Shown here: positions 54,292 through 62,632 of the stretch, piece by piece
Layout: the number at the start of each line of letters is the position of its first letter
How positions within the stretch are numbered: position 1 is the first letter of the stretch
NCBI GenBank assembly: GCA_029573725.1
Contig: JAKQDQ010000006.1
Span: 1 to 64,000 of the forward strand
DNA length: 64,000 nt
Direction: 5' to 3'
Source of the DNA: Verrucomicrobiota bacterium
GTDB lineage: Bacteria > Verrucomicrobiota > Verrucomicrobiia > Limisphaerales > JADLHS01
The notes under the pieces: model-generated
The model's database searches: none
Seen by the model: only the letters and a program-made list of their open reading frames with translations
What the model was told of the DNA's origin: nothing
Program-made: the position numbers and the translations under genes

Positions 54292-56337
54292 ATGCGGCTC
54301 TTCTGGATTTTGGCGCTCGGTGCGATGGGCGTGTATCCGTCATTCGCCCGGAGCGAAGTTTTTCCCGCTGCGCATTGGGAGCACCGCCAGCCGGAGCAGG
54401 CCGGCTTGTCCCGCGAACCATTGGACGCGCTCAAAGCCCTGGTCGGCGGACGGGGTTGCGTGGTTCGCCACGGGTATCTGGTTTACACCTGGGGCGATCC
54501 AACCACCAGTTCAGATGTGGCCTCCGCGTGTAAACCGGTGCTGTCCACGCTGCTGTTGATGGCGGTGCAGGAAGGCCGGCTGAATGGGGTGGACGAGCCG
54601 GTGGCCGCGGTCGAGCCGCGTCTCAACTCCCTCAATGCCGGCAAGGATGCGTCAATCACCTGGCGGCACCTGGCCTCGCAAACCTCGGGTTATGGCTTGA
54701 GCGAACCGCCCGGCGCGGCGTACGCCTACAACGATTATGCGCTCGCGTTGTATTACTCGGCATTGACGCAAAGGGTCTTTCAAACCAACGGCACGGAGGT
54801 GCTGCGGACGCGCCTGGCCGGGCCGCTGCAATTCGAGGACGCCTACACCTTCAACGCATTTCACTGGCCGGAGCGGGAGGGACGCCTGGCGCTTTCCGTG
54901 CGCGACCTGGCGCGGATCGGTTTGTTTTACCTGCGCGGCGGCCAATGGCGCGGCACGCAGTTGCTCGCCCCGGAATTCATCCGCATGGCCATCCACAGTC
55001 CGATTCCCGCCGACACGCCGCTGACGAGCGGACGCGAAGCGGCCATGCTCCCCGGTCAACACACGATCGGTGGCGGCAAAAACATCACTCCAGTTGGCCC
55101 GGGGTATTACAGCTTCAACTGGTGGCTCAACCGGACGAACCGGGCCGGCCAGCGGCTTTTCGTGGAGGCGCCGCGGGACACGTACGTCGCCGCGGGACAC
55201 GGCGGCAAACGAATGTTGTGGGTGATTCCCAGTCTGGATCTGATCGTTTCCTGGAACGATGCGCGGATTGAAGATCACGACGCCTCCCCGGGCGACCCCA
55301 ACACCAAATGCAACCAGGCGGCGCGCTTGATGAGGGCCGCCGTCACCGGCCATCCGCGGGATGGCGCTCAACCGCCCGGGTCATCCGGTCCGCCGTCCGA
55401 AATCCACCGCCCGCAGCCGCGCCCGCCCCGGACCAGGCTCTCCATCCATCGGAACTTGTGGCGGATCAATGAGAAGATCACCTGTCGCGGCAGCCGGGCC
55501 GAGGGTCTGTTGATGAATATGCGCGCGGTGAATGCCGTGTTTGAAGACGCACAGCGCCCCGGGTTTGATCCGGAGGCGAACGCCAGCAAGTTCATCGCGC
55601 AAATTCCGGATTATGTGGCCGGCGGGGTGCGGGCGTTCACGTTGAATCTCCAGGGTGGTTATCCGGGCTACGAAGGCGCAGTCAACTCCGCGTTCCATCC
55701 CGACGGCTCGTTGCGCTCCTCCTACCTGGGCCGGGTCCGACGTGTGATTCAAGCCTGCGATGAGAACGGGGCCGCCGTAATCCTCGGCTGTTTCTATCAG
55801 CGCCAGGATCAAGTGTTGCAGGACGCCGGCGCCGTGCGCGCGGGCGTCAGCAATGTCGTAAAGTGGATTACAGCCAGCGGCTTCGCCAACGTGGCTTTGG
55901 AGGTCGCCAACGAATACGGCCACCACGGTTACGATCATGCGCTGCTGAAAACCACGGAAGGCCAGGTGGAACTCCTGCGACTCGCCAAGCAACTGGCGCC
56001 CGGGCTGCTGGTGGCCACCAGCGGCACGGGGTGCGGTGCGATTTCCCCAGCCATTGCCGCCGCCGGTGATTTCATTCTGGTTCATTTCAACAACACGCCC
56101 GTGACGGAGATTCCCGGACGTATCGAAGCGCTGAAACGCTTCGACAAACCAATCGTGTGCAACGAGGACGACAAGACCGGGGCCCGCGGCGCCGCGGCCG
56201 CCCAAATTTGTGTCGCACACGGGGTCTCCTGGGGGGTGATGCTGGAATCGCTGAACCAGCACTTTCCGTTCAGCTTCAACGGCCGCGTGGACGATCCGGT
56301 GATTTACCGCATGGTGCGGCAACTCACGCGACCCTGA
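54292..56337 (+). CDS. Exported fusion: beta-lactamase-like serine hydrolase plus TIM-barrel glycosidase-like domain
   Basis: Protein of 681 residues with a signal peptide (LFWILALGAMGVYPSFA). Residues about 25-345 form a class C beta-lactamase/serine hydrolase domain: SACK (Ser78, Lys81) as nucleophile motif, YNDYALALYY as the YxN-like motif and GHGGKRMLWV as the HxG/KTG-like motif. After a Pro-rich linker (about 360-385), residues about 390-680 look like a glycoside hydrolase barrel of the GH5 kind: RINEKITCRGSRAEGLLMNMRAVNAVFED, FTLNLQGGYPGYEGAVNSAF, NVALEVANEYGHHGYDH (possible acid Glu after Asn) and KPIVCNEDDKTGARG (possible nucleophile Glu). Joining of the two activities is unusual; substrate unknown. 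Confidence 0.78.
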   Translation: MRLFWILALGAMGVYPSFARSEVFPAAHWEHRQPEQAGLSREPLDALKALVGGRGCVVRHGYLVYTWGDPTTSSDVASACKPVLSTLLLMAVQEGRLNGVDEPVAAVEPRLNSLNAGKDASITWRHLASQTSGYGLSEPPGAAYAYNDYALALYYSALTQRVFQTNGTEVLRTRLAGPLQFEDAYTFNAFHWPEREGRLALSVRDLARIGLFYLRGGQWRGTQLLAPEFIRMAIHSPIPADTPLTSGREAAMLPGQHTIGGGKNITPVGPGYYSFNWWLNRTNRAGQRLFVEAPRDTYVAAGHGGKRMLWVIPSLDLIVSWNDARIEDHDASPGDPNTKCNQAARLMRAAVTGHPRDGAQPPGSSGPPSEIHRPQPRPPRTRLSIHRNLWRINEKITCRGSRAEGLLMNMRAVNAVFEDAQRPGFDPEANASKFIAQIPDYVAGGVRAFTLNLQGGYPGYEGAVNSAFHPDGSLRSSYLGRVRRVIQACDENGAAVILGCFYQRQDQVLQDAGAVRAGVSNVVKWITASGFANVALEVANEYGHHGYDHALLKTTEGQVELLRLAKQLAPGLLVATSGTGCGAISPAIAAAGDFILVHFNNTPVTEIPGRIEALKRFDKPIVCNEDDKTGARGAAAAQICVAHGVSWGVMLESLNQHFPFSFNGRVDDPVIYRMVRQLTRP

Positions 56338-56420
56338 GGCCGGGGGGCTTCCCCGCCCTGCACGGGCCGTTGCCTTCGGGGCCTCCCTCCTTTCGCGTTG
56401 CCCAAACCTGCCGGCAAGGA

Positions 56421-58070
56421 TCAGCGCGGGGACGCTGCGGGACGCCGCGCAAGAAGCAGTCGCGTCACCACGGGAGGCGTTTCCCCGACGTGAAACGCCA
56501 TCACGCGATTACGAATGTCGTGGTCCGCGACCGTGAACCGCTCAATCTGGCGCTGCCGATCCAGCCACGATTCCACGACGTAAGTTTCCACATAGCGCGC
56601 CGGATCAAATGGATCATGAAACAAATCCCAACGCACCGCCCCGTCGCGGCGGCGCACCCGGCCCAGTTCATGCGCGGCCTGGATGAACTCCGCGGCGCGC
56701 GCCGGATCAATCCGAAATGTGACACTGATCAACACCGGGCCGTCTTCAGGATTCGGCTCGATCATGACTTGCGGCGCCGCGCGGCTCAACGCGTGGGCCA
56801 GGCGCCCGGGCGCCAGGTTCAGACCCGTGTCTGCGGTCAGGGGAAACCGGCGCGTCAAAGTCAGACTCCCCGCCAGTCCCGCCGCAGCGACCGTCAGCGC
56901 AAACGGAGTGGTGGTATGCTCGGCCAGCGCGCCCCAAATCGCGCTGCCAATGGCCATGCCCCCTTGAAACACCATTTGATAGAGTCCCAGTGAACGCGCC
57001 TGCACCCAGGCGGGCACGGAGAGTTGCACACAAACATTGAGACTCGATGTCGTGCTCGTCCATGCCATGCCCCCCAGAAACAGCGCGGGCAGCAGCGCCC
57101 CGAACGACGGCAGCCAGGCCATGATGAGCAGCGTAACCATGAACCCGATCGCCGCCGTGCTGACGACGCCATCGGCCGGGTAGCGCCGCCGGATTCGCGA
57201 TTGCAGCAGCGCCCCAACCACCGCCCCCGCGCCAATACAGCCCATGAGCATGCCGTAACCCCAGGCGCCCCGGCGTACGTTCTGCTGCGCCACCACCACC
57301 AGCAACGCCCACATGCTGCTCACGCAAAAAGTCTGCAGGAACGCGCGCACCAAAACGGCGCGCATCGCCGGGGCAAACCGGGTGTAGCGCAAACCGCTGC
57401 GCATCGAGCCCAACAACCGTTCCGCCGGGAGCGCGCTGGTGAACCAGGGCGCGCGCTTCCAGCGATAAATGAAGATCAGCACCGCACAAAATGAAGCGGC
57501 GTTGAGGGCAAAAACCACGCTCGCCCCCATCAACACCGAGGTAAAAAGGGCGACGCCCAAGCCGCCCAGCGCCGGACCGACGGCGCGGGCAACATTGAAG
57601 GCGGCGCTGTTCAGGGCAATGGCTTCCGGTAATTCCTCCCGCGGCACCAACTCCGGCACGATCGCCTGCCAGGTGGGCGCGTTCATGGCCGTTCCCACGT
57701 TCAGCAGGAATGTCAGCAACAACAGCGACCAGGCGGCCACCCAGCCGCTCAGGGTCAAAATGCTGAGTCCGATCGCCACCACCAACATCCAGCCGCCCCA
57801 AAACAACAAGAGGCGGCGGCGATCCAGCAAATCCGCCGTCGCCCCGGCGGGAAGCCCCAGCAGCAGCACCGGCAGGCTGGCGGCGGTCTGCATCGAAGCG
57901 AGTAAAAACGGCGAGGTCGTCAACGCCGTCATCAACCACGCGCCCGCCGTGTCCTGCATCCAACTGCCGATGTTGGAGATGGCCGATGCGATCAACCGGT
58001 TGCGGAACAGCGGCCGCCGCAGGGGTTGCCAAATGGAGTCCACGGGACTCCTGTGGCTCGTGGTCGTCAT
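56421..58070 (-). CDS. MFS exporter of the MFS_3 (EntS-like) family
   Basis: Protein of 549 residues with a strong GGGGAG ribosome site. About twelve membrane helices span 20-430: RNRLIASAISNIGSWMQDTAGAWLM, LPVLLLGLPAGATADLLDRRRLL and ALNSAAFNVARAVGPALGG are typical of the MFS_3 exporters related to the enterobactin exporter EntS. The soluble C-terminus (about 445-549; ISVTFRIDPARAAEFIQAAHELGRVRRRDGA) is an ABM-like ferredoxin fold that many members carry. It probably exports small molecules; the substrate is unknown. A Crp/Fnr regulator gene lies 169 bp upstream on the same strand. Confidence 0.9.
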   Translation of the reverse strand: MTTTSHRSPVDSIWQPLRRPLFRNRLIASAISNIGSWMQDTAGAWLMTALTTSPFLLASMQTAASLPVLLLGLPAGATADLLDRRRLLLFWGGWMLVVAIGLSILTLSGWVAAWSLLLLTFLLNVGTAMNAPTWQAIVPELVPREELPEAIALNSAAFNVARAVGPALGGLGVALFTSVLMGASVVFALNAASFCAVLIFIYRWKRAPWFTSALPAERLLGSMRSGLRYTRFAPAMRAVLVRAFLQTFCVSSMWALLVVVAQQNVRRGAWGYGMLMGCIGAGAVVGALLQSRIRRRYPADGVVSTAAIGFMVTLLIMAWLPSFGALLPALFLGGMAWTSTTSSLNVCVQLSVPAWVQARSLGLYQMVFQGGMAIGSAIWGALAEHTTTPFALTVAAAGLAGSLTLTRRFPLTADTGLNLAPGRLAHALSRAAPQVMIEPNPEDGPVLISVTFRIDPARAAEFIQAAHELGRVRRRDGAVRWDLFHDPFDPARYVETYVVESWLDRQRQIERFTVADHDIRNRVMAFHVGETPPVVTRLLLARRPAASPR

Positions 58071-58239
58071 GGACTCCCCGGACGGACATGGCCGTCCCGA
58101 CGCCCTCCCACTGCGAACCAAACGGCATTGCCGGGTGCCGGCGGCGGGGGACGGGACGAGGAGGCGGAATTCGACGTGCGCATGTGCGGCTCACGCGGTA
58201 TTCACCGCCGGATTTCCTGGTTCGCGATCCGGCGCAGCA

Positions 58240-58965
58240 TCAGGTTGGTTCTCCCAGGTTTCGCTGCAGCAACCGCCGCAGGCGCACTGGAGACAGGACG
58301 GTGATATTGCGCCCCTTGACCACGACCAGCTGTTGCTCGCGCAATTTGGCGAACGTGCGGGACAGGGTTTCACTGATCGTCCCCAGTTCCCCGGCCAGCA
58401 TGCGCTTGGTCATCGTCAAGACAATCCGCACGGGTTGATCGTCCGCGGGGGACAGGCAACGCTTCAAGAGCCAGTTGGCCAGGCGCGTTTCCACATCTTT
58501 CAACGCCAAATCCTCCAACTGGCCAATCAACACACGCAGATGGTTGCCCATCGACCCCAGCAAACGCAAAACCAGTTCCGGCTGGCGCGTGAGCAGATCC
58601 AGCATGCCGTCCTTGCGGATCAGCAGGACCTGGGTGGATTCCAGGGCGCGGGCGTTGGCGTGGCATCCCTTGGGCGAGGCCAGCGTGGCTTCCGCAAAGG
58701 AATCGCCCGCACGAAAAATGCGGATCACCTGTTCCTGCTGCAGGGCGTTCACCCGATGGACACTGATCGTGCCGCTTTGCACCACATAAAATCCGGCCGA
58801 GGGATCGCCCTCATGGAACAGATACTCGCCCTTGACCAGCGGCAAGGTGTCCGTCAACGCCGCGATCGCGCGCAGATCGGCGACCGGCAGGCCGCGGAAA
58901 AGCTGGCATTCCCGCAACGTGTTGATGACGGCGGTGGTGCGCAGCTCGGCCAATGCGGCGGACAT
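58240..58965 (-). CDS. Crp/Fnr-family transcriptional regulator
   Basis: Protein of 241 residues. Start at 58965 has AGCAGGTC just upstream, giving MSAALAELRTT. A cyclic-nucleotide-binding beta barrel covers about 20-140 (FRGLPVADLRAIAAL, YLFHEGDPSAGFYVVQSGTISVH, FRAGDSFAEATL). A dimerisation helix and a winged helix-turn-helix follow (MTKRMLAGELGTISETLSRTFAKLREQQLVVVKGRNITVL). No N-terminal cysteine cluster is present, so it is not an Fe-S FNR. The FAEATL segment departs from the cAMP site FGExAL, so the effector is uncertain. It lies upstream of the MFS exporter on the same strand and divergent from the small membrane protein. Confidence 0.92.
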   Translation of the reverse strand: MSAALAELRTTAVINTLRECQLFRGLPVADLRAIAALTDTLPLVKGEYLFHEGDPSAGFYVVQSGTISVHRVNALQQEQVIRIFRAGDSFAEATLASPKGCHANARALESTQVLLIRKDGMLDLLTRQPELVLRLLGSMGNHLRVLIGQLEDLALKDVETRLANWLLKRCLSPADDQPVRIVLTMTKRMLAGELGTISETLSRTFAKLREQQLVVVKGRNITVLSPVRLRRLLQRNLGEPT

Positions 58966-59081
58966 GACCTGCTGATCATAACCGGACGGGCGGAAAAAAG
59001 AAACCCGCCAATCCACCGGCGCGGTTGAATTTGATTTTGTCCTTCCCTCCGCCTTTTGCTATGACTCGGACGGAGTCGGAG

Positions 59082-59453
59082 ATGACCTACCCAATATTGA
59101 AAGTTTTGCACCTGCTGGGTCTGGCGTTGACCTTCATGGGTCTGGCCGGAGTGCTGGCACTCAAACTGTGCGGTGGGGAATCCCCCAAACGTCGCTGGCT
59201 GTTTTTTGCGGCGCATGGCGTCGGACTGCTGTTGCTCCTGGGGAGCGGTCTCGCGCTCGTGTTCCATTTGCAGCTCCTCCAGACCGCACACGCCCTGCCG
59301 GGATGGGTCCAGGGAAAATTCGTCATCTGGTTGCTGGCTGGAGGGGCGGTTTCCCTCGCGGCACGATTCAGCCGCCAGGCGGAACTCGTCTTCCTGCTGT
59401 TCATCGCGCTCGTGGCGCTGGCGGCCTGGCTCTCCCTGTTCAAACCATTTTGA
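59082..59453 (+). CDS. Small integral membrane protein
   Basis: Protein of 123 residues from ATG 59082, chosen for GGAG upstream; ATG 59061 is also open. Four hydrophobic helices are clear: ILKVLHLLGLALTFMGLAGVLAL, WLFFAAHGVGLLLLLGSGLALVFH, FVIWLLAGGAVSLAA and LVFLLFIALVALAAWLSLF. The layout, with a His in helix 1 and helix 2, resembles small heme-binding or DUF2269/SirB-like membrane proteins, but I cannot name the family. It ends about 100 bp before the cytochrome P450 start on the same strand. Confidence 0.75.
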   Translation: MTYPILKVLHLLGLALTFMGLAGVLALKLCGGESPKRRWLFFAAHGVGLLLLLGSGLALVFHLQLLQTAHALPGWVQGKFVIWLLAGGAVSLAARFSRQAELVFLLFIALVALAAWLSLFKPF

Positions 59454-59555
59454 CCTCCCCAGCACCTCTCCCGTCATGCTTCGCCCGGCTCATCCACGCG
59501 GTGGTGGTTCATCCCAGCTGGCGGGCGCTTACGGCCGTGGCACAGGATTGAAGCC

Positions 59556-60731
59556 GTGAAACCCAGCCCACCACCACCCGATTGGGACCCCACTTCCCCC
59601 GCCGTGCAGCGCGACCAACGCGCCGCCTTCGATGCCATGCGGCGGCGTTGTCCGGTGGCCTACAGCACCTTGCTCGGCTGGTCGTTGTTCCGTCACGAAG
59701 ATGTGTTGCGGGTGTTGCTGGACCCCAAAACCTTCAGCAACGCCGTTTCCCAGCACCTTTCCGTGCCCAACAGCATGGACCCGCCCGAACACACGCCGTA
59801 TCGCCGCATCATCGAACGCTATTTTTCCTCCGGTCAGATGACGTGTTTTGAACCGCTTTGCCGCCGGATCGCCGCCCGGCTGGTGAAAAAATTCCTCCAG
59901 CGGGAGGAGACGGAATTCATCACCGCCATCGCGCTGCCGTTTGCCGTGCAGGCCCAGTGCGCCTTTCTGGGCTGGCCACCGGCGCTGCACGATCTCCTTG
60001 TGCGTTGGACCCGCCGCAATCATGAAGCGACCCGGGCCCAGGACCGCAAGGCCATGTCCGAAATTGCGCGGGAATTTGAAGGCGTCATTGACGATCTGCT
60101 GGAAACCCGCCTTGAGGCCGGCGCCGGTCCGGAGGCCGACCTTACCGCCGCGCTCATGCACGAGAAAGTCTGGCAACGGCCACTGAGCAACGAAGAAGTG
60201 GCGAGCATTCTGCGCAACTGGACCGTCGGCGAGATCGGCTCCATTTCCGCCTCGGTGGGCATCCTGGCCCAATTCCTGGCCGCCCACCCCAAAATCCAAA
60301 CCCAGTTGCGCGCGCAACCCGGGCTGATCCCGACCGCCATCGAGGAAATCCTGCGGATTCATGGCCCCCTGGTGGCCAACCGGCGCATCACGAAACGCGC
60401 CGTCGAAATCGGCGGCCGCAACATTGCCGCAGGCGAACGGATTACCCTCATTTGGATCTCGGCGAACCGGGACGAGCGGGTCTTCCCGGAACCCGATACT
60501 TTCCGCCTGGATCGTGACCTGAGCCAAAGCCTGCTCTGGGGCGCCGGCGTACACGTCTGCCCCGGCGCGCCATTGGCACGCCTGGAATTGCGGGTGTTCC
60601 TGGAAGAATTGTTGCTCGGCACGCGCCGCATCGCCCTAGTTCCCGGGACGGAAACCAGACTCGCGACCTATCCAGCGAGCGGTTTTGCCGCAGTGCACCT
60701 CCGCGCCGACCCGACGCGGAGGCCGCGCTAA
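59556..60731 (+). CDS. Cytochrome P450 (bacterial class I type)
   Basis: Protein of 391 residues starting at GTG 59556, a soluble size. Heme-binding loop LLWGAGVHVCPGAPLARLE with the cysteine ligand, K-helix EEILR (ExxR), DPPEHTPYRRIIERYFSS in the C-helix region (substrate/heme) and FPEPDTFRLDR are P450 features. The I-helix reads NWTVGEIGSISASVG, so the usual acid-threonine pair (D/E-T) for oxygen activation is not in its normal form, hinting at unusual chemistry or a peroxygenase-like use. A small ferredoxin gene 1.4 kb away could be the electron donor. The stop overlaps the convergent DUF2024 gene by four bases. Confidence 0.92.
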   Translation: MKPSPPPPDWDPTSPAVQRDQRAAFDAMRRRCPVAYSTLLGWSLFRHEDVLRVLLDPKTFSNAVSQHLSVPNSMDPPEHTPYRRIIERYFSSGQMTCFEPLCRRIAARLVKKFLQREETEFITAIALPFAVQAQCAFLGWPPALHDLLVRWTRRNHEATRAQDRKAMSEIAREFEGVIDDLLETRLEAGAGPEADLTAALMHEKVWQRPLSNEEVASILRNWTVGEIGSISASVGILAQFLAAHPKIQTQLRAQPGLIPTAIEEILRIHGPLVANRRITKRAVEIGGRNIAAGERITLIWISANRDERVFPEPDTFRLDRDLSQSLLWGAGVHVCPGAPLARLELRVFLEELLLGTRRIALVPGTETRLATYPASGFAAVHLRADPTRRPR

Positions 60732-60988
60732 CGGCAACCCTCCATGGCCTTGATGAAATAACCGTGCTGCTGAATGGCTTGCCGGACCGCATCAGCCGCC
60801 GGCTCGACATGGCAAAACGCACATTCCTGCGCGCTCAACGGTTGTCCCTCCTGGCCGATGCTCCGCAAAAATTCGCGGCCAAAACCCAGCACCTGCTCCA
60901 GTGATGTACCTTCCGGAACCACGACGTCAAAATGCGCCGTCCCGCCATTTTTCTTTGCGACGTAAGTATCGTAAACCGCCACGTTCAT
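60728..60988 (-). CDS. DUF2024-family small protein
   Basis: Protein of 86 residues starting MNVAVYDTYVAKKNGGTAHFDVVVPEGTS, the beginning typical of DUF2024. SAQECAFCHVEPAADAVRQAIQQHGYFIKAMEGC follows, with a CxxCH-like pair (CAFCH) that recalls a metal or heme site, although it is not an exported protein. Function of the family is not known. Convergent with the P450 gene (four-base overlap). Confidence 0.88.
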   Translation of the reverse strand: MNVAVYDTYVAKKNGGTAHFDVVVPEGTSLEQVLGFGREFLRSIGQEGQPLSAQECAFCHVEPAADAVRQAIQQHGYFIKAMEGCR

Positions 60989-61095
60989 GTTGTTGCGCCT
61001 GTTTCTTTGCGTTCGACTTTCCACCGTCCAACCATCCCCAGCATAGCCGCACCAGTTCAAACGCGCCAGCAGGGCCGCGACGGCGGCGGAGCGGC

Positions 61096-62022
61096 TTAGA
61101 ACAACACGCTCTGCACGAAGGAGCGCAGCGGCTCGGGCATCACGCGGTTGCGACGCACCACCACCGCCAGATCGCGGCTGAACCGCGGACGGAAACCAAA
61201 GCGGCGCACCACCCGCCGGTTGCCGTAGAGTGCCAGCACCCGGTGCGGCACCAAGCTGACGCCAAACCCCAGGGAAACCAGATTCACGATGACATCAAAG
61301 CTGTCCAGTTCCATCGCCGGTTCGATTGGCCAGCGTTGGGCCAACAACCAGTCATGCAATCGCCGGCCGGTGAAGCCCCGCCGATCCAACAACAGCCAGC
61401 GTTGAGCGGCGAAAAGCCGTTTCAATTGCTTGAGCGTCACGGTGGTCGTTTCCGGTTCAAGTGAAAATTGCGGCGGGGCAATCGCGGTGAATTCATCGAC
61501 GAAGCGATGGGTGACTTGCAACACCGGAGACATTCGACGCGGCGGACACACCAGGCCCGCATCCAGGTTTCCCGTTTCCAGCAAAGCGAGAAGCTCGCGG
61601 CTGCTCTGCAAAGTGACCTGCAGCTGCACCTCCGGATGCCGGCGTTGGAAGGCAAAAAAATAGCCCGGCAGGTAGGCCAGGCCGATGCTGCGCGCCACGC
61701 CCACGCGCAACGACGAGGAAAGCCGGCCGGCCGATCGCTGCACGTCTTCCAACAGCTCCCCCGCCTGCTGCAGAATGGTCTTCGACTTTTCGCGCAGCAG
61801 CTGCCCCGCGCGCGTGAGGCAGACCCGGCGGGTGGTGCGCTCAAACAGACTGACCCCCAACCGGGTTTCGACGCCGTGAATTTGCCGGGTGATGGCGCTT
61901 TGCGTCAAACCCGCCCGTTCGGCCGCCCGGGTGAAGGAGCCCGTCTCGGCCACCAGCTGGAACAGTGTCAGCTCATACAAATCAAAGGGGGTGGTCGCCA
62001 GAAATTGATTCATTAAACGCAT
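61096..62022 (-). CDS. LysR-family transcriptional regulator
   Basis: Protein of 308 residues from ATG 62022; ATG 62013 is nearly equivalent. Helix-turn-helix: FQLVAETGSFTRAAERAGLTQSAITRQIHGVETRLGVSLFERTTRRV. Effector-binding domain from about 100 to the end, with SLRVGVARSIGLAYLPGYF, NLDAGLVCPP and SLGFGVSLVPHRVLALYG. It is transcribed away from the ferredoxin gene, with 126 bp between the two starts, so ferredoxin is the best candidate target. The DUF2024 gene is downstream on the same strand (107-bp gap). Confidence 0.92.
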   Translation of the reverse strand: MRLMNQFLATTPFDLYELTLFQLVAETGSFTRAAERAGLTQSAITRQIHGVETRLGVSLFERTTRRVCLTRAGQLLREKSKTILQQAGELLEDVQRSAGRLSSSLRVGVARSIGLAYLPGYFFAFQRRHPEVQLQVTLQSSRELLALLETGNLDAGLVCPPRRMSPVLQVTHRFVDEFTAIAPPQFSLEPETTTVTLKQLKRLFAAQRWLLLDRRGFTGRRLHDWLLAQRWPIEPAMELDSFDVIVNLVSLGFGVSLVPHRVLALYGNRRVVRRFGFRPRFSRDLAVVVRRNRVMPEPLRSFVQSVLF

Positions 62023-62148
62023 GGGACTATAGAGAATAATGAATTTTACGCAACACCATTCCAGTGTAAGCTGGATTGGACAGTGGCGAGGCCGGCGGCA
62101 CCGAACCCGCGGTCGGCCCACTGCGAGAACAATTCAAAGCATCTGAAT

Positions 62149-62430
62149 ATGGCTGAACCCTCACAACGATTGCCGCAAAATGTCCCCGGGCTCTGGTACG
62201 TGGATTCGAACTGTATTGATTGTGATTTGTGCCGGGAAACCGCCCCGAGCGTTTTCCGTCGCGACGAAGAAAACGGAAGCAGTTACGTGTTTCACCAACC
62301 CGAGACCGAGGAGGAAATCCGCCAGGCCTTGGAAGCCCTGACCGGCTGCCCGGTGGAGGCCATTGGCAACGACAATCCGGTTGCCTCCCCTGTCGAGACG
62401 CCGGCCTCCGCAACCAGCACTCCGGCCTGA
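62149..62430 (+). CDS. Small ferredoxin (4Fe-4S type)
   Basis: Protein of 93 residues starting MAEPSQRLPQNVPG at 62149. Cysteine pattern CIDCDLC in the first half and GCPVEAIG later gives CxxCxxC plus CP, enough for one cubane cluster. ETAPSVFRRDEENG is close to the ferredoxins that accompany bacterial P450s. The last 20 residues are a disordered Ala/Pro/Ser tail. It is divergent from a LysR gene and 1.4 kb from the P450 gene, so I infer it as a possible redox partner. No ferredoxin reductase gene is present. Confidence 0.9.
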   Translation: MAEPSQRLPQNVPGLWYVDSNCIDCDLCRETAPSVFRRDEENGSSYVFHQPETEEEIRQALEALTGCPVEAIGNDNPVASPVETPASATSTPA

Positions 62431-62632
62431 CCATTTTTCGGGAGCCGGATGGCAGGATCCGCGCGCCCAGGCAGGTTGTCGGGCGACCCGGACCTGCTTC
62501 TCCACGTTCGTCCTGCCGGGTCTGGGCGTTCCCGCCGGGCAAACACGGAAGACGGAAGTTTCCGCGCCGTGCCACCCGCCCCACAATCCCTGCTTGGTTT
62601 TCGGGCCGGATTTCTGTTTCCTTACCGGCTGC

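Noticed and set aside
56421-58070. MFS exporter with ABM-like tail as a novel fusion
   Set aside because: The soluble tail is common in the MFS_3 family, so it is not unusual.
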